Assembly (NCBI GenBank): GCA_947624485.1
Contig: CANQKM010000006.1
Location: 121,811-185,810, forward strand
Source of the DNA: an uncultured Clostridia bacterium
GTDB lineage: Bacteria > Bacillota > Clostridia > UBA1381
Direction: 5' to 3'
DNA length: 64,000 bases
Part shown: positions 55,752-63,800 of the stretch, piece by piece
Numbering within the stretch: position 1 is the stretch's first letter
Layout: the number at the start of each line of letters is the position of its first letter
The notes under the pieces: generated by a model
The model's input: the letters and a program-made list of their open reading frames with translations, nothing else
Databases searched by the model: none
What the model was told of the DNA's origin: nothing
Translations under genes and position numbers: made by a program

Positions 55752-58700
55752 ATGAACAAACACATTAAAAAGCTGCTTTGCGCGGCTGTGTCGCTCGCAA
55801 TGGCGGCGGGTACGGTTATACTCCCGATGACCGCAAGCGCGGCTCCCGCGACATGGGACGCTAACGCGACCTCGTGGAAATTTGACTTCGGCGCTTCCGA
55901 CGCTGTTGCGGACGACTATATCGGCGTAAGCGCGGACACGAAGTACAGCGCAACTACCGGCTATGGTTTTTTAGGTCTTGAAAACGGTTTTGCCCTTGAT
56001 TCGAGAGAGGACGGCTGGACAATGACACAAGGTTATGACCTTGTTCTTGAAAACGGCAAGAAAGATACCGTTACGACAGCGGACGACGACTGGGTTGCAA
56101 CCACTACAAGAACGGAAAAAGACCAAGATTATAACAGCCCCATTCGTTTTTCGATGAAAGTTACGGCAAATACATATTACACGGTTAAGGTACATTTGGT
56201 AAGGGCTAATGCCGAAGAGGAGGCAATAGCTTCACTCTTTACGGAAAAAAGACATCAGCATTTTGTCAACAAGTCTATTCCCGAAGACGGACTTACTTAT
56301 GAGGCCAGCGTTTATGTTCATAACAACTGGTCAAAGAATACATCCGAATATGTTGACACGCAGCTCAGTATTGCGGCTGCCGGAGACAATGTGGCTATTT
56401 CGTCGATTGAAATTACAAAGACCGACCAAGGCAAGACGCTGTGGGTACTTACCGATTCGACAGGCTGTCAGCAGACAGCGCCTATTCCTTATTTCCCGCT
56501 CGACCATTGTCAAGGTATTGGCTCCGCTATGGCGAAGTATATTGGCGAAGATTGGGCGCTTGTAAACGAGGGTGAATCGGGATTAAGTTCCTCGGCAGCT
56601 GCAAACCATTGGAATAACTGTAAAAACGATGTTAAAGCAGGTGACGTCGTATGGTTCCAGTTCGGACATAACAATGAGCGCGGACAGCAAGTAGATGAGC
56701 TTATATCGTCTCTTAATACATACTATGCCGACGTACACGCAAAAGGCGCAAAATTTTTGGTTGTTTCGCCGGTAGAACGTGATACGACAGATCAGTATAA
56801 GGACGGAACATGGACATCCACACTTTCAAAATACGCTGATGCGGGAAGTGAGTGGGTTAATGAAAAGCTTACCGGCGGAGCGGACGATGTTGCGTATCTC
56901 GACTTAAACACCGCAAGTGTTCAGTTTTTAAATGATGTGCAAGAGACAATTGATAACGGAAGACAAGCGGCAAGTTTGCAAAGCCTCGGCGCAGCTACAA
57001 CAAGATTTTACTATTATGTCAGTAAGTATTCCGACTACAAAGCGGACTATACTCACCCGAATGACTACGGCGCGGACAATTCCGCCAAAATAATTGTTGA
57101 CCTCGCGAAAGAGAAAATCACAGCGGCGGCGCAGGCAGGAGCAACGGACGCGCAGAAAACAGAAGCGGCGGTGCTGTCGTCTATATTCGGTGATAGTACA
57201 AGAGCGGAGGAAGCTGTCAGCGTTTCCGAGGAAATATATAAAGACGGAGCCGCACCGAACAGCTATTATCCCACCCAGCTTGCGAAAGTCGTACTGTATG
57301 ACTATCCGATTATTGTAAACAAGGTAACGTTTGACGAAACAAACAAGCCCAACCAAATGACGGTTAAACTTGTAGCGTCAAAACTTGAGTTCAAATACGG
57401 TAGGGGCGTAATCGTTATCAAGGACAGCGGCGGTCAGATAAAGGGTACAATCAAAACAACCGACACTATCGACTCCGTTGCGGGTGATACTCAAATAATA
57501 ACATTTGACACAGCAGGCACAGCAACATTTGACGCGGCGGCGGGAGATACCTTTGAAGCGTATGTTATAAACATTACCGAAGGCGTGGACTCACATGACG
57601 AGGACGATGTAATCATTTCCACAAAATATACACAAAATGATATGGTTGACATTAAGGACTATCTTTTGCAGGGCGCAACGGGAATGGAAAATATCGAGGA
57701 CTTTTCCACCTATGACCTTACCGACGGACAGACGATTATAGGCAAGAACGGCTGGTCAAATCCCGGCGGTGAAACGTTTGCTTTCAAGCAGGAAGGCGAT
57801 TTAACGTTCGCGCACTGTGCGACAACCGGCGGCGCGACATACTATCCCGAAAAGAAGTTCACGGCACAGTCAAGCGGAAAGCTTTACTGCCGCCTTGATG
57901 TGAGATATATATCGGGTACGTTTAATCTGTACTTCACGGACGGTACGGCTCTTAACAACTGGCCTGCGGGAAGAGTTATGCCGCTTCAAATCGTAACGGC
58001 TGACGGCGAAGTTCAGGTCAAGCTTGACGGAACAAAGGTTGCAACCGTTAATTCCGGCGAGTGGGTAACTTACGCGCTCACGATTGACTTTGACTACGGC
58101 AAATATACATTGAGCCTAAACGGTCAAACCTATGAAAGTGATTTTGCCGCATATCAGTCGAATGAGGTAAATCTTGTACCGTCGAACCTGTCTATGATAG
58201 CGTTCCAAAATGATAAAAGCTCCAATGAGTATGACGTAACGAATATCGTACTCGCGACGCTCAACACAGCAACTCTGCCCGACAAGACCCTAACAGTTGC
58301 GTCAAACGACGACACAAAGGGCAAGGTTTCAATCGTAAAGGACGGGGAAGCGGTTGAAGGTACAACCGCCGCGGCAACGATGAATTCTATCATTAAAGCG
58401 GTTGCCGCGCCTGAGGAAGGCTTTGAATTTGAAAAATGGGTTGATGAGGCCGGTACAACCGTTTCATATTCTCAGGAATATGAAATGCGTCTGCACAGCG
58501 ACACGAATTTGACAGCACAGTTCAAAGAAGCGGTAGTTGATCCGATTACGTATTCATATAAAGAGGAATTTTCAACATTGTCTACAAATACGCTGAAAGA
58601 CGACGGTTGGGTGTCGGTAAACGCTCAGGCAGCCACTACCATTCAGATGGACGACGACCACGGCAATTATTTGCGGATAGCGCCGGGAAATGATAACTCG

Positions 58701-59438
58701 CGCGGTCTGCTTAAGGATTTCGGAGTAAATTTGACGGATAACTATGTCGTTGAGATGGATTTAGCGCTGACGGCGGGCAACGATCAAGCCACGAATCTGT
58801 CGCTTTACAATGCCGCGTCAACAACGTCCAATACAAACGGACAAAGCATGAATGCCGAAGCGGATAATTATGTATTTGATCTCGATGCCGATGCCGGCAG
58901 TTCAACATGGAAAATAAACCGCACCGATGGAGATACGGTCACAATTCCGGCAGGTACTTGGATACATCTTACGGTTATCGTAAAGGACGGCACCGTTTCC
59001 TATATAATCGAGAACGGAGACAACGTTCTTAAAAAAGGTACAACCACGGCAAAAGGCGGCGTTGACTTAAAGGGCTTGCACCTGCGTCAGGGACGTTATA
59101 ATGGCGAGACGAAATTTGACAATATCAGAATTTATACGGCAGACCAATATGTTGAGCCGGAAGTACCGCCGACAGAGTACAGCGTGGCAATTGACGACGG
59201 AAAAATATCCGTCGAGTCACCGGCGGCGGGTACGTATACCGCGCTCTACGCCGTTTATAAAGACAACGTGCTTGTGGGCGTAAAGTCTGTTGATGTTACA
59301 TTCACCGAAGCGGCGAAGCAGTCGGTTGATATTCCGCAGAACGATTTTGCGGGCGACAGCTTCAAGGTTATGCTTTGGAAGACATTAAGCGGCGCTCAGT
59401 CACTGTGCGCACCTGCGGCCGGTACAATTGAGGGATAA
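55752..59438 (+). CDS. Secreted multidomain SGNH esterase, rhamnogalacturonan-acetylesterase-like
   Basis: The 1,228-aa protein has a signal peptide (residues 1-31), a malectin/CBM-like beta domain (about 35-225) and an SGNH domain (about 230-470). The SGNH domain has block I as TLWVLTDSTGCQ (Ser in DST), block III as FQFGHNNE and the Asp-His pair in DYTHPND. The usual GDS Gly is Thr and the usual GHND Asp is Asn, so activity is likely but the oxyanion details differ. A LamG-like domain (about 655-840), an InlB-B/bacterial-repeat domain ending FEKWVD...LTAQF (about 840-930), a second LamG-like domain (about 935-1130) and an 80-aa C-terminal module follow. RGAE relatives remove acetyl groups from pectin. 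There is no SLH domain. AAAGGAGAG lies upstream of the ATG. Confidence 0.85.
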   Translation: MNKHIKKLLCAAVSLAMAAGTVILPMTASAAPATWDANATSWKFDFGASDAVADDYIGVSADTKYSATTGYGFLGLENGFALDSREDGWTMTQGYDLVLENGKKDTVTTADDDWVATTTRTEKDQDYNSPIRFSMKVTANTYYTVKVHLVRANAEEEAIASLFTEKRHQHFVNKSIPEDGLTYEASVYVHNNWSKNTSEYVDTQLSIAAAGDNVAISSIEITKTDQGKTLWVLTDSTGCQQTAPIPYFPLDHCQGIGSAMAKYIGEDWALVNEGESGLSSSAAANHWNNCKNDVKAGDVVWFQFGHNNERGQQVDELISSLNTYYADVHAKGAKFLVVSPVERDTTDQYKDGTWTSTLSKYADAGSEWVNEKLTGGADDVAYLDLNTASVQFLNDVQETIDNGRQAASLQSLGAATTRFYYYVSKYSDYKADYTHPNDYGADNSAKIIVDLAKEKITAAAQAGATDAQKTEAAVLSSIFGDSTRAEEAVSVSEEIYKDGAAPNSYYPTQLAKVVLYDYPIIVNKVTFDETNKPNQMTVKLVASKLEFKYGRGVIVIKDSGGQIKGTIKTTDTIDSVAGDTQIITFDTAGTATFDAAAGDTFEAYVINITEGVDSHDEDDVIISTKYTQNDMVDIKDYLLQGATGMENIEDFSTYDLTDGQTIIGKNGWSNPGGETFAFKQEGDLTFAHCATTGGATYYPEKKFTAQSSGKLYCRLDVRYISGTFNLYFTDGTALNNWPAGRVMPLQIVTADGEVQVKLDGTKVATVNSGEWVTYALTIDFDYGKYTLSLNGQTYESDFAAYQSNEVNLVPSNLSMIAFQNDKSSNEYDVTNIVLATLNTATLPDKTLTVASNDDTKGKVSIVKDGEAVEGTTAAATMNSIIKAVAAPEEGFEFEKWVDEAGTTVSYSQEYEMRLHSDTNLTAQFKEAVVDPITYSYKEEFSTLSTNTLKDDGWVSVNAQAATTIQMDDDHGNYLRIAPGNDNSRGLLKDFGVNLTDNYVVEMDLALTAGNDQATNLSLYNAASTTSNTNGQSMNAEADNYVFDLDADAGSSTWKINRTDGDTVTIPAGTWIHLTVIVKDGTVSYIIENGDNVLKKGTTTAKGGVDLKGLHLRQGRYNGETKFDNIRIYTADQYVEPEVPPTEYSVAIDDGKISVESPAAGTYTALYAVYKDNVLVGVKSVDVTFTEAAKQSVDIPQNDFAGDSFKVMLWKTLSGAQSLCAPAAGTIEG

Positions 59439-59446
59439 TCCCCAAC

Positions 59447-59474
59447 AAAAAAGGCTCCCATGGGAGCCTTTTTT
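59447..59474. terminator. Bidirectional terminator after the esterase gene
   Basis: A perfect palindrome, AAAAAAGGCTCC-CATG-GGAGCCTTTTTT, 8 nt after the stop codon. Confidence 0.92.
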
Positions 59475-59508
59475 GGGTGCGTATGTGAGGCTCCCCTTGA
59501 GGGGAGCT

Positions 59509-59656
59509 GTCGGCTTCGCCGCCACCTCCCCTAGTAGGGGAGGCTCACGGTGAACGCCGCAACATGCATGAAAAACGGGCGACCGCGAGGGTCGCCCCTA
59601 CACCCATTATTTATAAATAGCGCACCCCGTAGGGGCGGTCATTGGCCGCCCGTTTG
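59509..59656 (+). repeat. 148-bp exact direct repeat, copy 1
   Basis: It is identical base for base to 60377-60524. It contains a CTCCCCTAGTAGGGGAG palindrome and a family A element (59577-59651) whose arms are inverted around an AT-rich core. With copy 2 it brackets type I TA-like locus 2. Confidence 0.92.
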
Positions 59657-59774
59657 CCTCCCTTGTCAAAGGGAGGGGGACCGCGTCAGCGGTGGAGGGA
59701 TTCATTGTGAAAATATAAAAGGAATCCCCCAGTCGCGCTCCGCGCGCCAGCCCCCTTTAACAAAGGGGCCTCAC
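59656..59774. repeat. Palindromic intergenic repeat, family C, reversed copy
   Basis: The same element as at 28594 and 29811 but inverted, running from GCCTCCCTTGTCAAAGGGAG to CAAAGGGGCCTCAC. The central AT-rich spacer GTGAAAATATAAAAGG matches the 29811 copy. Confidence 0.85.
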
Positions 59775-59840
59775 GCACACGCCGGCATGTGAGGCAAACG
59801 CGCCGCAATTTACAATTACATAACAAAACCGCGGCGAATA

Positions 59841-59869
59841 TCGACAAAAATCGCGCGCGGTGGTATAAT
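59841..59869 (+). promoter_or_regulatory. Promoter of type I TA-like locus 2 (peptide mRNA)
   Basis: TCGACA-N17-TATAAT on the plus strand, giving a leader of about 65 nt. Confidence 0.75.
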
Positions 59870-59939
59870 ATACGAGTAATGGAATACAGAACGGAACGTA
59901 AAGGGCGGTTTGTCACTCTCTTTATAAGGGGGTGATAAT

Positions 59940-60017
59940 ATGGAAATTATCGAAATGATAGTGATTTTACTTATAATATTATCACTCATTGAGCTAATAA
60001 AACATATAAAGAAATAG
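59940..60017 (+). CDS. 25-aa hydrophobic peptide, type I toxin-like (locus 2)
   Basis: The peptide (start MEIIEMIVILLIILSL, end KHIKK) is one membrane helix with a basic tail, like the locus 1 peptide. AAGGGGG lies 7 nt upstream of the ATG. A 10-bp stem-loop (60012-60049, AAATAGCCGC/GCGGCTATTT) begins 3 nt before the stop codon. The leader 59886-59914 (ACAGAACGGA, AAAGGGCGGTTTGTC) is complementary to 60064-60097 (GACAAACCGCCTTT, TCCGTTCTGT). The predicted mRNA, ending at the terminator 60110-60153, can therefore close on itself and hide the ribosome binding site. A full-consensus antisense promoter lies downstream. Toxin function is inferred from architecture. Confidence 0.65.
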   Translation: MEIIEMIVILLIILSLIELIKHIKK

Positions 60018-60097
60018 CCGCCCGCGTGACCAATAGCAAGCGGCTATTTTAACGCTACTATCGGACAAACCGCCTTTAAAGCGGCTATCCGTTCTGT
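60003..60097 (-). ncRNA. Candidate antisense antitoxin RNA, locus 2
   Basis: It starts at about 60097, exactly where the 3' complementary arm begins, and runs about 95 nt to the shared stem-loop (60012-60049). In this direction the stem-loop is followed by TTTCTTTATATGTTTT, a good terminator. It would base-pair with the 3' half of the peptide mRNA. Confidence 0.6.
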
Positions 60098-60103
60098 AAG
60101 GCC

Positions 60104-60132
60104 ATTATACCACACCCCGACGTGTATGTCAA
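60104..60132 (-). promoter_or_regulatory. Full-consensus antisense promoter, locus 2
   Basis: TTGACA-N17-TATAAT on the minus strand, with no protein gene to serve. Confidence 0.85.
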
Positions 60133-60153
60133 GCGGACGGGTGTGGTTTTTTT
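60110..60153 (+). terminator. Terminator of the locus 2 peptide mRNA
   Basis: CCACACCC (60110-60117) pairs with GGGTGTGG (60139-60146), followed by seven T residues. The stem overlaps the antisense promoter region. Confidence 0.75.
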
Positions 60154-60163
60154 AATGCCCGTA

Positions 60164-60282
60164 TGTGAGGCTCCCCTAATAGGGGAGCTGTCACACGCAG
60201 TGTGACTGAGGGGTTTATGTGCGGCAAATCCAAACCCCTCCGTCGGCTTCGCCGCCACCTCCCCTAGTAGGAGAGGCTCACG
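60164..60282 (+). repeat. 119-bp direct repeat, copy 1
   Basis: It differs by one base from 60523-60641. It contains CTCCCCTAATAGGGGAG, GTCACACGCAGTGTGAC and the AAACCCCTC/GAGGGGTTT arms also seen at 51995-52111. Confidence 0.9.
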
Positions 60283-60300
60283 GTGAACGCCGCCGCCCGT

Positions 60301-60370
60301 TTGCCTCCCTTGTCAAAGGGAGGGGGACCGCGTAGCGGTGGAGGGATTCATTGTGAAATATAAAAGGAAC
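60301..60370. repeat. Truncated family C repeat
   Basis: Matches the first 70 bp of the 59656-59774 copy (from TTGCCTCCCTTGTCAAAGGG to AAATATAAAAGGAA), then runs into the 148-bp repeat. This looks like insertion or recombination inside the element. Confidence 0.8.
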
Positions 60371-60376
60371 CCCTCC

Positions 60377-60524
60377 GTCGGCTTCGCCGCCACCTCCCCT
60401 AGTAGGGGAGGCTCACGGTGAACGCCGCAACATGCATGAAAAACGGGCGACCGCGAGGGTCGCCCCTACACCCATTATTTATAAATAGCGCACCCCGTAG
60501 GGGCGGTCATTGGCCGCCCGTTTG
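60377..60524 (+). repeat. 148-bp exact direct repeat, copy 2
   Basis: Identical to 59509-59656; its end runs directly into the second 119-bp repeat. Confidence 0.92.
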
Positions 60525-60641
60525 TGAGGCTCCCCTAATAGGGGAGCTGTCACACGCAGTGTGACTGAGGGGTTTATGTGCGGCAAATCCAAACCCCTCC
60601 GTCGGCTTCGCCGCCACCTCCCCTAGTAGGGGAGGCTCACG
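60523..60641 (+). repeat. 119-bp direct repeat, copy 2
   Basis: A near-identical copy of 60164-60282. The order of repeats across 59485-60651 suggests repeated segmental duplication. Confidence 0.9.
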
Positions 60642-60718
60642 CACACGCCCCACGCACCCATCCACAAAATGCACAAAAATTACCGAATAATTTTGTGCAA
60701 ATTTAATCTGCCGCAATA

Positions 60719-60747
60719 TTGAAACATTGCGGAAATTGTGTTACAAT
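60719..60747 (+). promoter_or_regulatory. Sigma-A promoter for the last gene
   Basis: TTGAAA-N17-TACAAT, giving a leader of about 97 nt. Confidence 0.75.
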
Positions 60748-60753
60748 GTTAAT

Positions 60754-60850
60754 ATGTAGGCGGGTGTAGTGCGCTCAAGTTGCCGGAATGAGCGGGACCT
60801 CGCCCGCAAATACTAACAAAAAACAATTATTAAGGAAAGGGAGAGATTAA
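60754..60850 (+). other. Structured 5' leader
   Basis: CGCTCA (60772) can pair with TGAGCG, while the overlapping GCGGG can instead pair with CCCGC, so two stems exclude each other. I match it to no known riboswitch class. It has no T tract, so any control would act on translation. The ribosome binding site AAGGAAAGGGAGAG sits at the 3' end. Confidence 0.35.
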
Positions 60851-63800
60851 ATGAAAAGCAAAAAACTAATTTCTTTTCTATGCGCGGCGGCAATGACCGT
60901 GTCCTCGTTCGCAGGACTGGCAATTACCGCAAGCGCGGCTGAGACGGTTCTTTGGTCGGACAATTTCGACGCGTATGACAACGTTGCTGTACCGCACACC
61001 AACCTTACCAGTAAAGGTATTGATAAGGTTCTTGTTGACGGTACTTCAACTGCGGACAATGCGTATGACGGCATTGCGGGCTTAAAGCTCCAGACCGGCA
61101 ACAGAGGTACGGATACCTCGTTCTTTGCTATACAGGACGGCAAAGACGCGGGCTCTAAGGCTATTATGGCTACGACTGCAAGTCTAGATAAGCCGAACAG
61201 AGGCGGAAAGATTTTCTTTGTAGATGATGAGAAGAAAGATAAGACTTACAAACCGGAGTCGGGCAAGGATCTTGTTCTTGCGTTTAATGTCAAGACTACC
61301 GATACGGGCGTAAACAGTGTAAGTCACATCCTCTCGATAAATGGCATCGACGAGACTGCAGCAGCTGCAAATGCTATTGATTTTGATACGACTCTCGGCA
61401 TAGCTCACGACACATGGGCGCAGGTAAAGGTCGTTATCAACGCAACAAGCGGCGCTACGGTCTATGTAGACGGTACAAAGAAGACTACATTGACCGGCGT
61501 TAAAGATCTTTCATCAATAGTATTTAACGCAATAGAACAGAATACCAGAAACTGTATAGACTGCCCGAAGTGGTACTTCGACGACATGGTAATCTATTCA
61601 AGTGACGACGGCGCAGCTTCTACAGTTCCCGGCGCTGAGGGCGGCGAGCAGGCTACACCTCCTCCCGAAGTTGACGCTCCTGTTTTGAAGGCAGCGGAAG
61701 GCGCAACAGAGGGTACTGTTCAGTCGTACAACTTCAATTCTGTTGCAAACGGAAACTGGTCAATCGGAACAACAGCTCAGCAGAAGTATAATAACAAGGG
61801 CGAATTGAATGAAGAGGACACGTCAATAAAGGCTGTTCCCGGTCTTTCGATAGAGATTGGCGGCAGACCGGACGGAGCCGAAGCATCGACGTATGCGGCA
61901 ATTCAGAAGTACGGAACGGGTAAGGTTTTGAATCTTACAGCGTCTCGTTTCGCAACGGGCGGCAGAGGTCCGCGTGTAAGCTTTGACAACAATATCCCCG
62001 CAACGGAAGGTACATATACGGTTACATCATTCGCCTTCAAGATTTCGCCGATGACAGGTCATGAAGAAGATGCAACCGCAAGACTGTCTCTCCTTGAGGG
62101 TACGACTCAGGCAGGCGACGACGGTCTGGGCGAGTACAGACACGTTGCGGCTGTATTTACGACGAAAAAGGACGAAACAATTTACAGAGAACCCGGTAAT
62201 ACATCGTCAGACGTAATCAGCACATACGTTACTCCGAACGAGTGGCACTATGCTTCTGTAGTTGCTGAGCCTGTTAAGGACAACAAGGCTCCGTACAGAG
62301 TATATGTTGACTATGATACGAGCGCATCAAACTTTGATCCGCAGATTAAGTCGGATTATGTATACTACGGCGAAACTGCGCATACATTGGCAAAGACACC
62401 GATGTTTGCGATTGAAACCCGTGCAAACAAGGTAGGCGGCGTTGATACAACACCGGCTAACGCGTATGCACTTATAGATAACATTGTTGCATATTCGGCA
62501 ACAGGCAGTGAGCCGAGAAGAGTTGTTGCTACTCTCGGTGAGCCCGAAGAGCCCGACGTACCTCCCGTTGAGACACACGCGGTAGATCTAACGGTAACAG
62601 GCGGTGAGACTGTAAAGGTTACAACCGAGGAAGAAACTCCGTTTGACGCTGTACTCGTTCACGCGCAGTACAACGGCACGAAGCTTGCAAACGTTAAAAC
62701 TTATCCGCTCAGCGGCATAAGCAAGACAGGCGCAACGGCTACGCTTAACCCGAAGGCTATTGAGGGTGATAAGCTCATGGTATGGGATAGCCTCAAGGGC
62801 ATGGTTCCCTACATGAAGGCTCATGAGGTAGGCGCAAGCGAGGGCGCTGCGAAGGTAAAGATTACCGACCAGACAGCGGCTACCGCAGGCGGTAAGCTTA
62901 CGTTCCCGAACGAAGTAGCTAAGGGTTCGGATGTTGAAATTACGATCGTACCCGACGAGGGCTATGAGCTTGATAAATTGACGGTAGGCGGCACTGAGGT
63001 AGCGGCAACAGCTATTCAGAACAACAAGTATAAGTTCAAGGCTGACGCTGATACTACCGTAAGCGCTACATTCAAGAAGATTACCTATACAGTTGCGCCT
63101 GCTACCGGCATAGTCGGCGGTACTGTATCGGTTAATCTGACAACTGCTCAGATTGGGGATGAAATAACCGTTACGGTTACACCCGCACAGGGCAAGAAGG
63201 TTACAAAGGTTACATATACACCGGCAGGCGGTGCGGCAACAGAAATTCAGCCTGACAACACAACAGGCGCTTATAAGTTCAAGATGCCCGCGGCTAATGT
63301 AACGGTCAGCGCGACATTTGAAAACGCCGGCACAACCGAACCTTCAACCTCACCTGATCCCGATGCGGATAAGGTAACGGTTAAGCTTGATACAAATTCA
63401 TCGGCTGACGCTGACGTAAAGGTTGGCACAACAGCTGTTACAAAGGAAGGTATTTCGGTTGCCAAGACAGGCTTGTCGATTACGGTTACACCGAAGACAG
63501 ACAAGAAGCTGATAGGCGTTACTGTTACGGGCGGTACGGCTGCAACAGCATTTGCGGCTGCATCACACGCGTCTAAGTACGAGACAGCAGTTAATGTTAC
63601 AGGTACCGAGGTTACTGTTAAGGTAGAAACCGCAGATAAGACAACAACACCGACAAAGACAAAGATTGGGGAAGACTTCACAGTAACGGTTACTCCGGCT
63701 AGTCCGACAGTTGGCCAGCAGCTTAAGGCTGAACTTACAAAGAAAGCTGATAAGCAAAGCGCTGTAGCTCCTACTGACGTTTCATGGAAGTGGCAGGAGA

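Noticed and set aside
59550..59792. Short ORFs within the repeat composites (also 43279-43482, 53450-53671, 60507-60716)
   Set aside because: They are built from palindromic repeat sequence and change with each copy; no ribosome binding sites.
59485..60651. Possible CRISPR array because of repeated palindromic units
   Set aside because: Units are long, differ in type, and are not separated by regular unique spacers; no cas genes are nearby. They fit MITE-like intergenic repeats.
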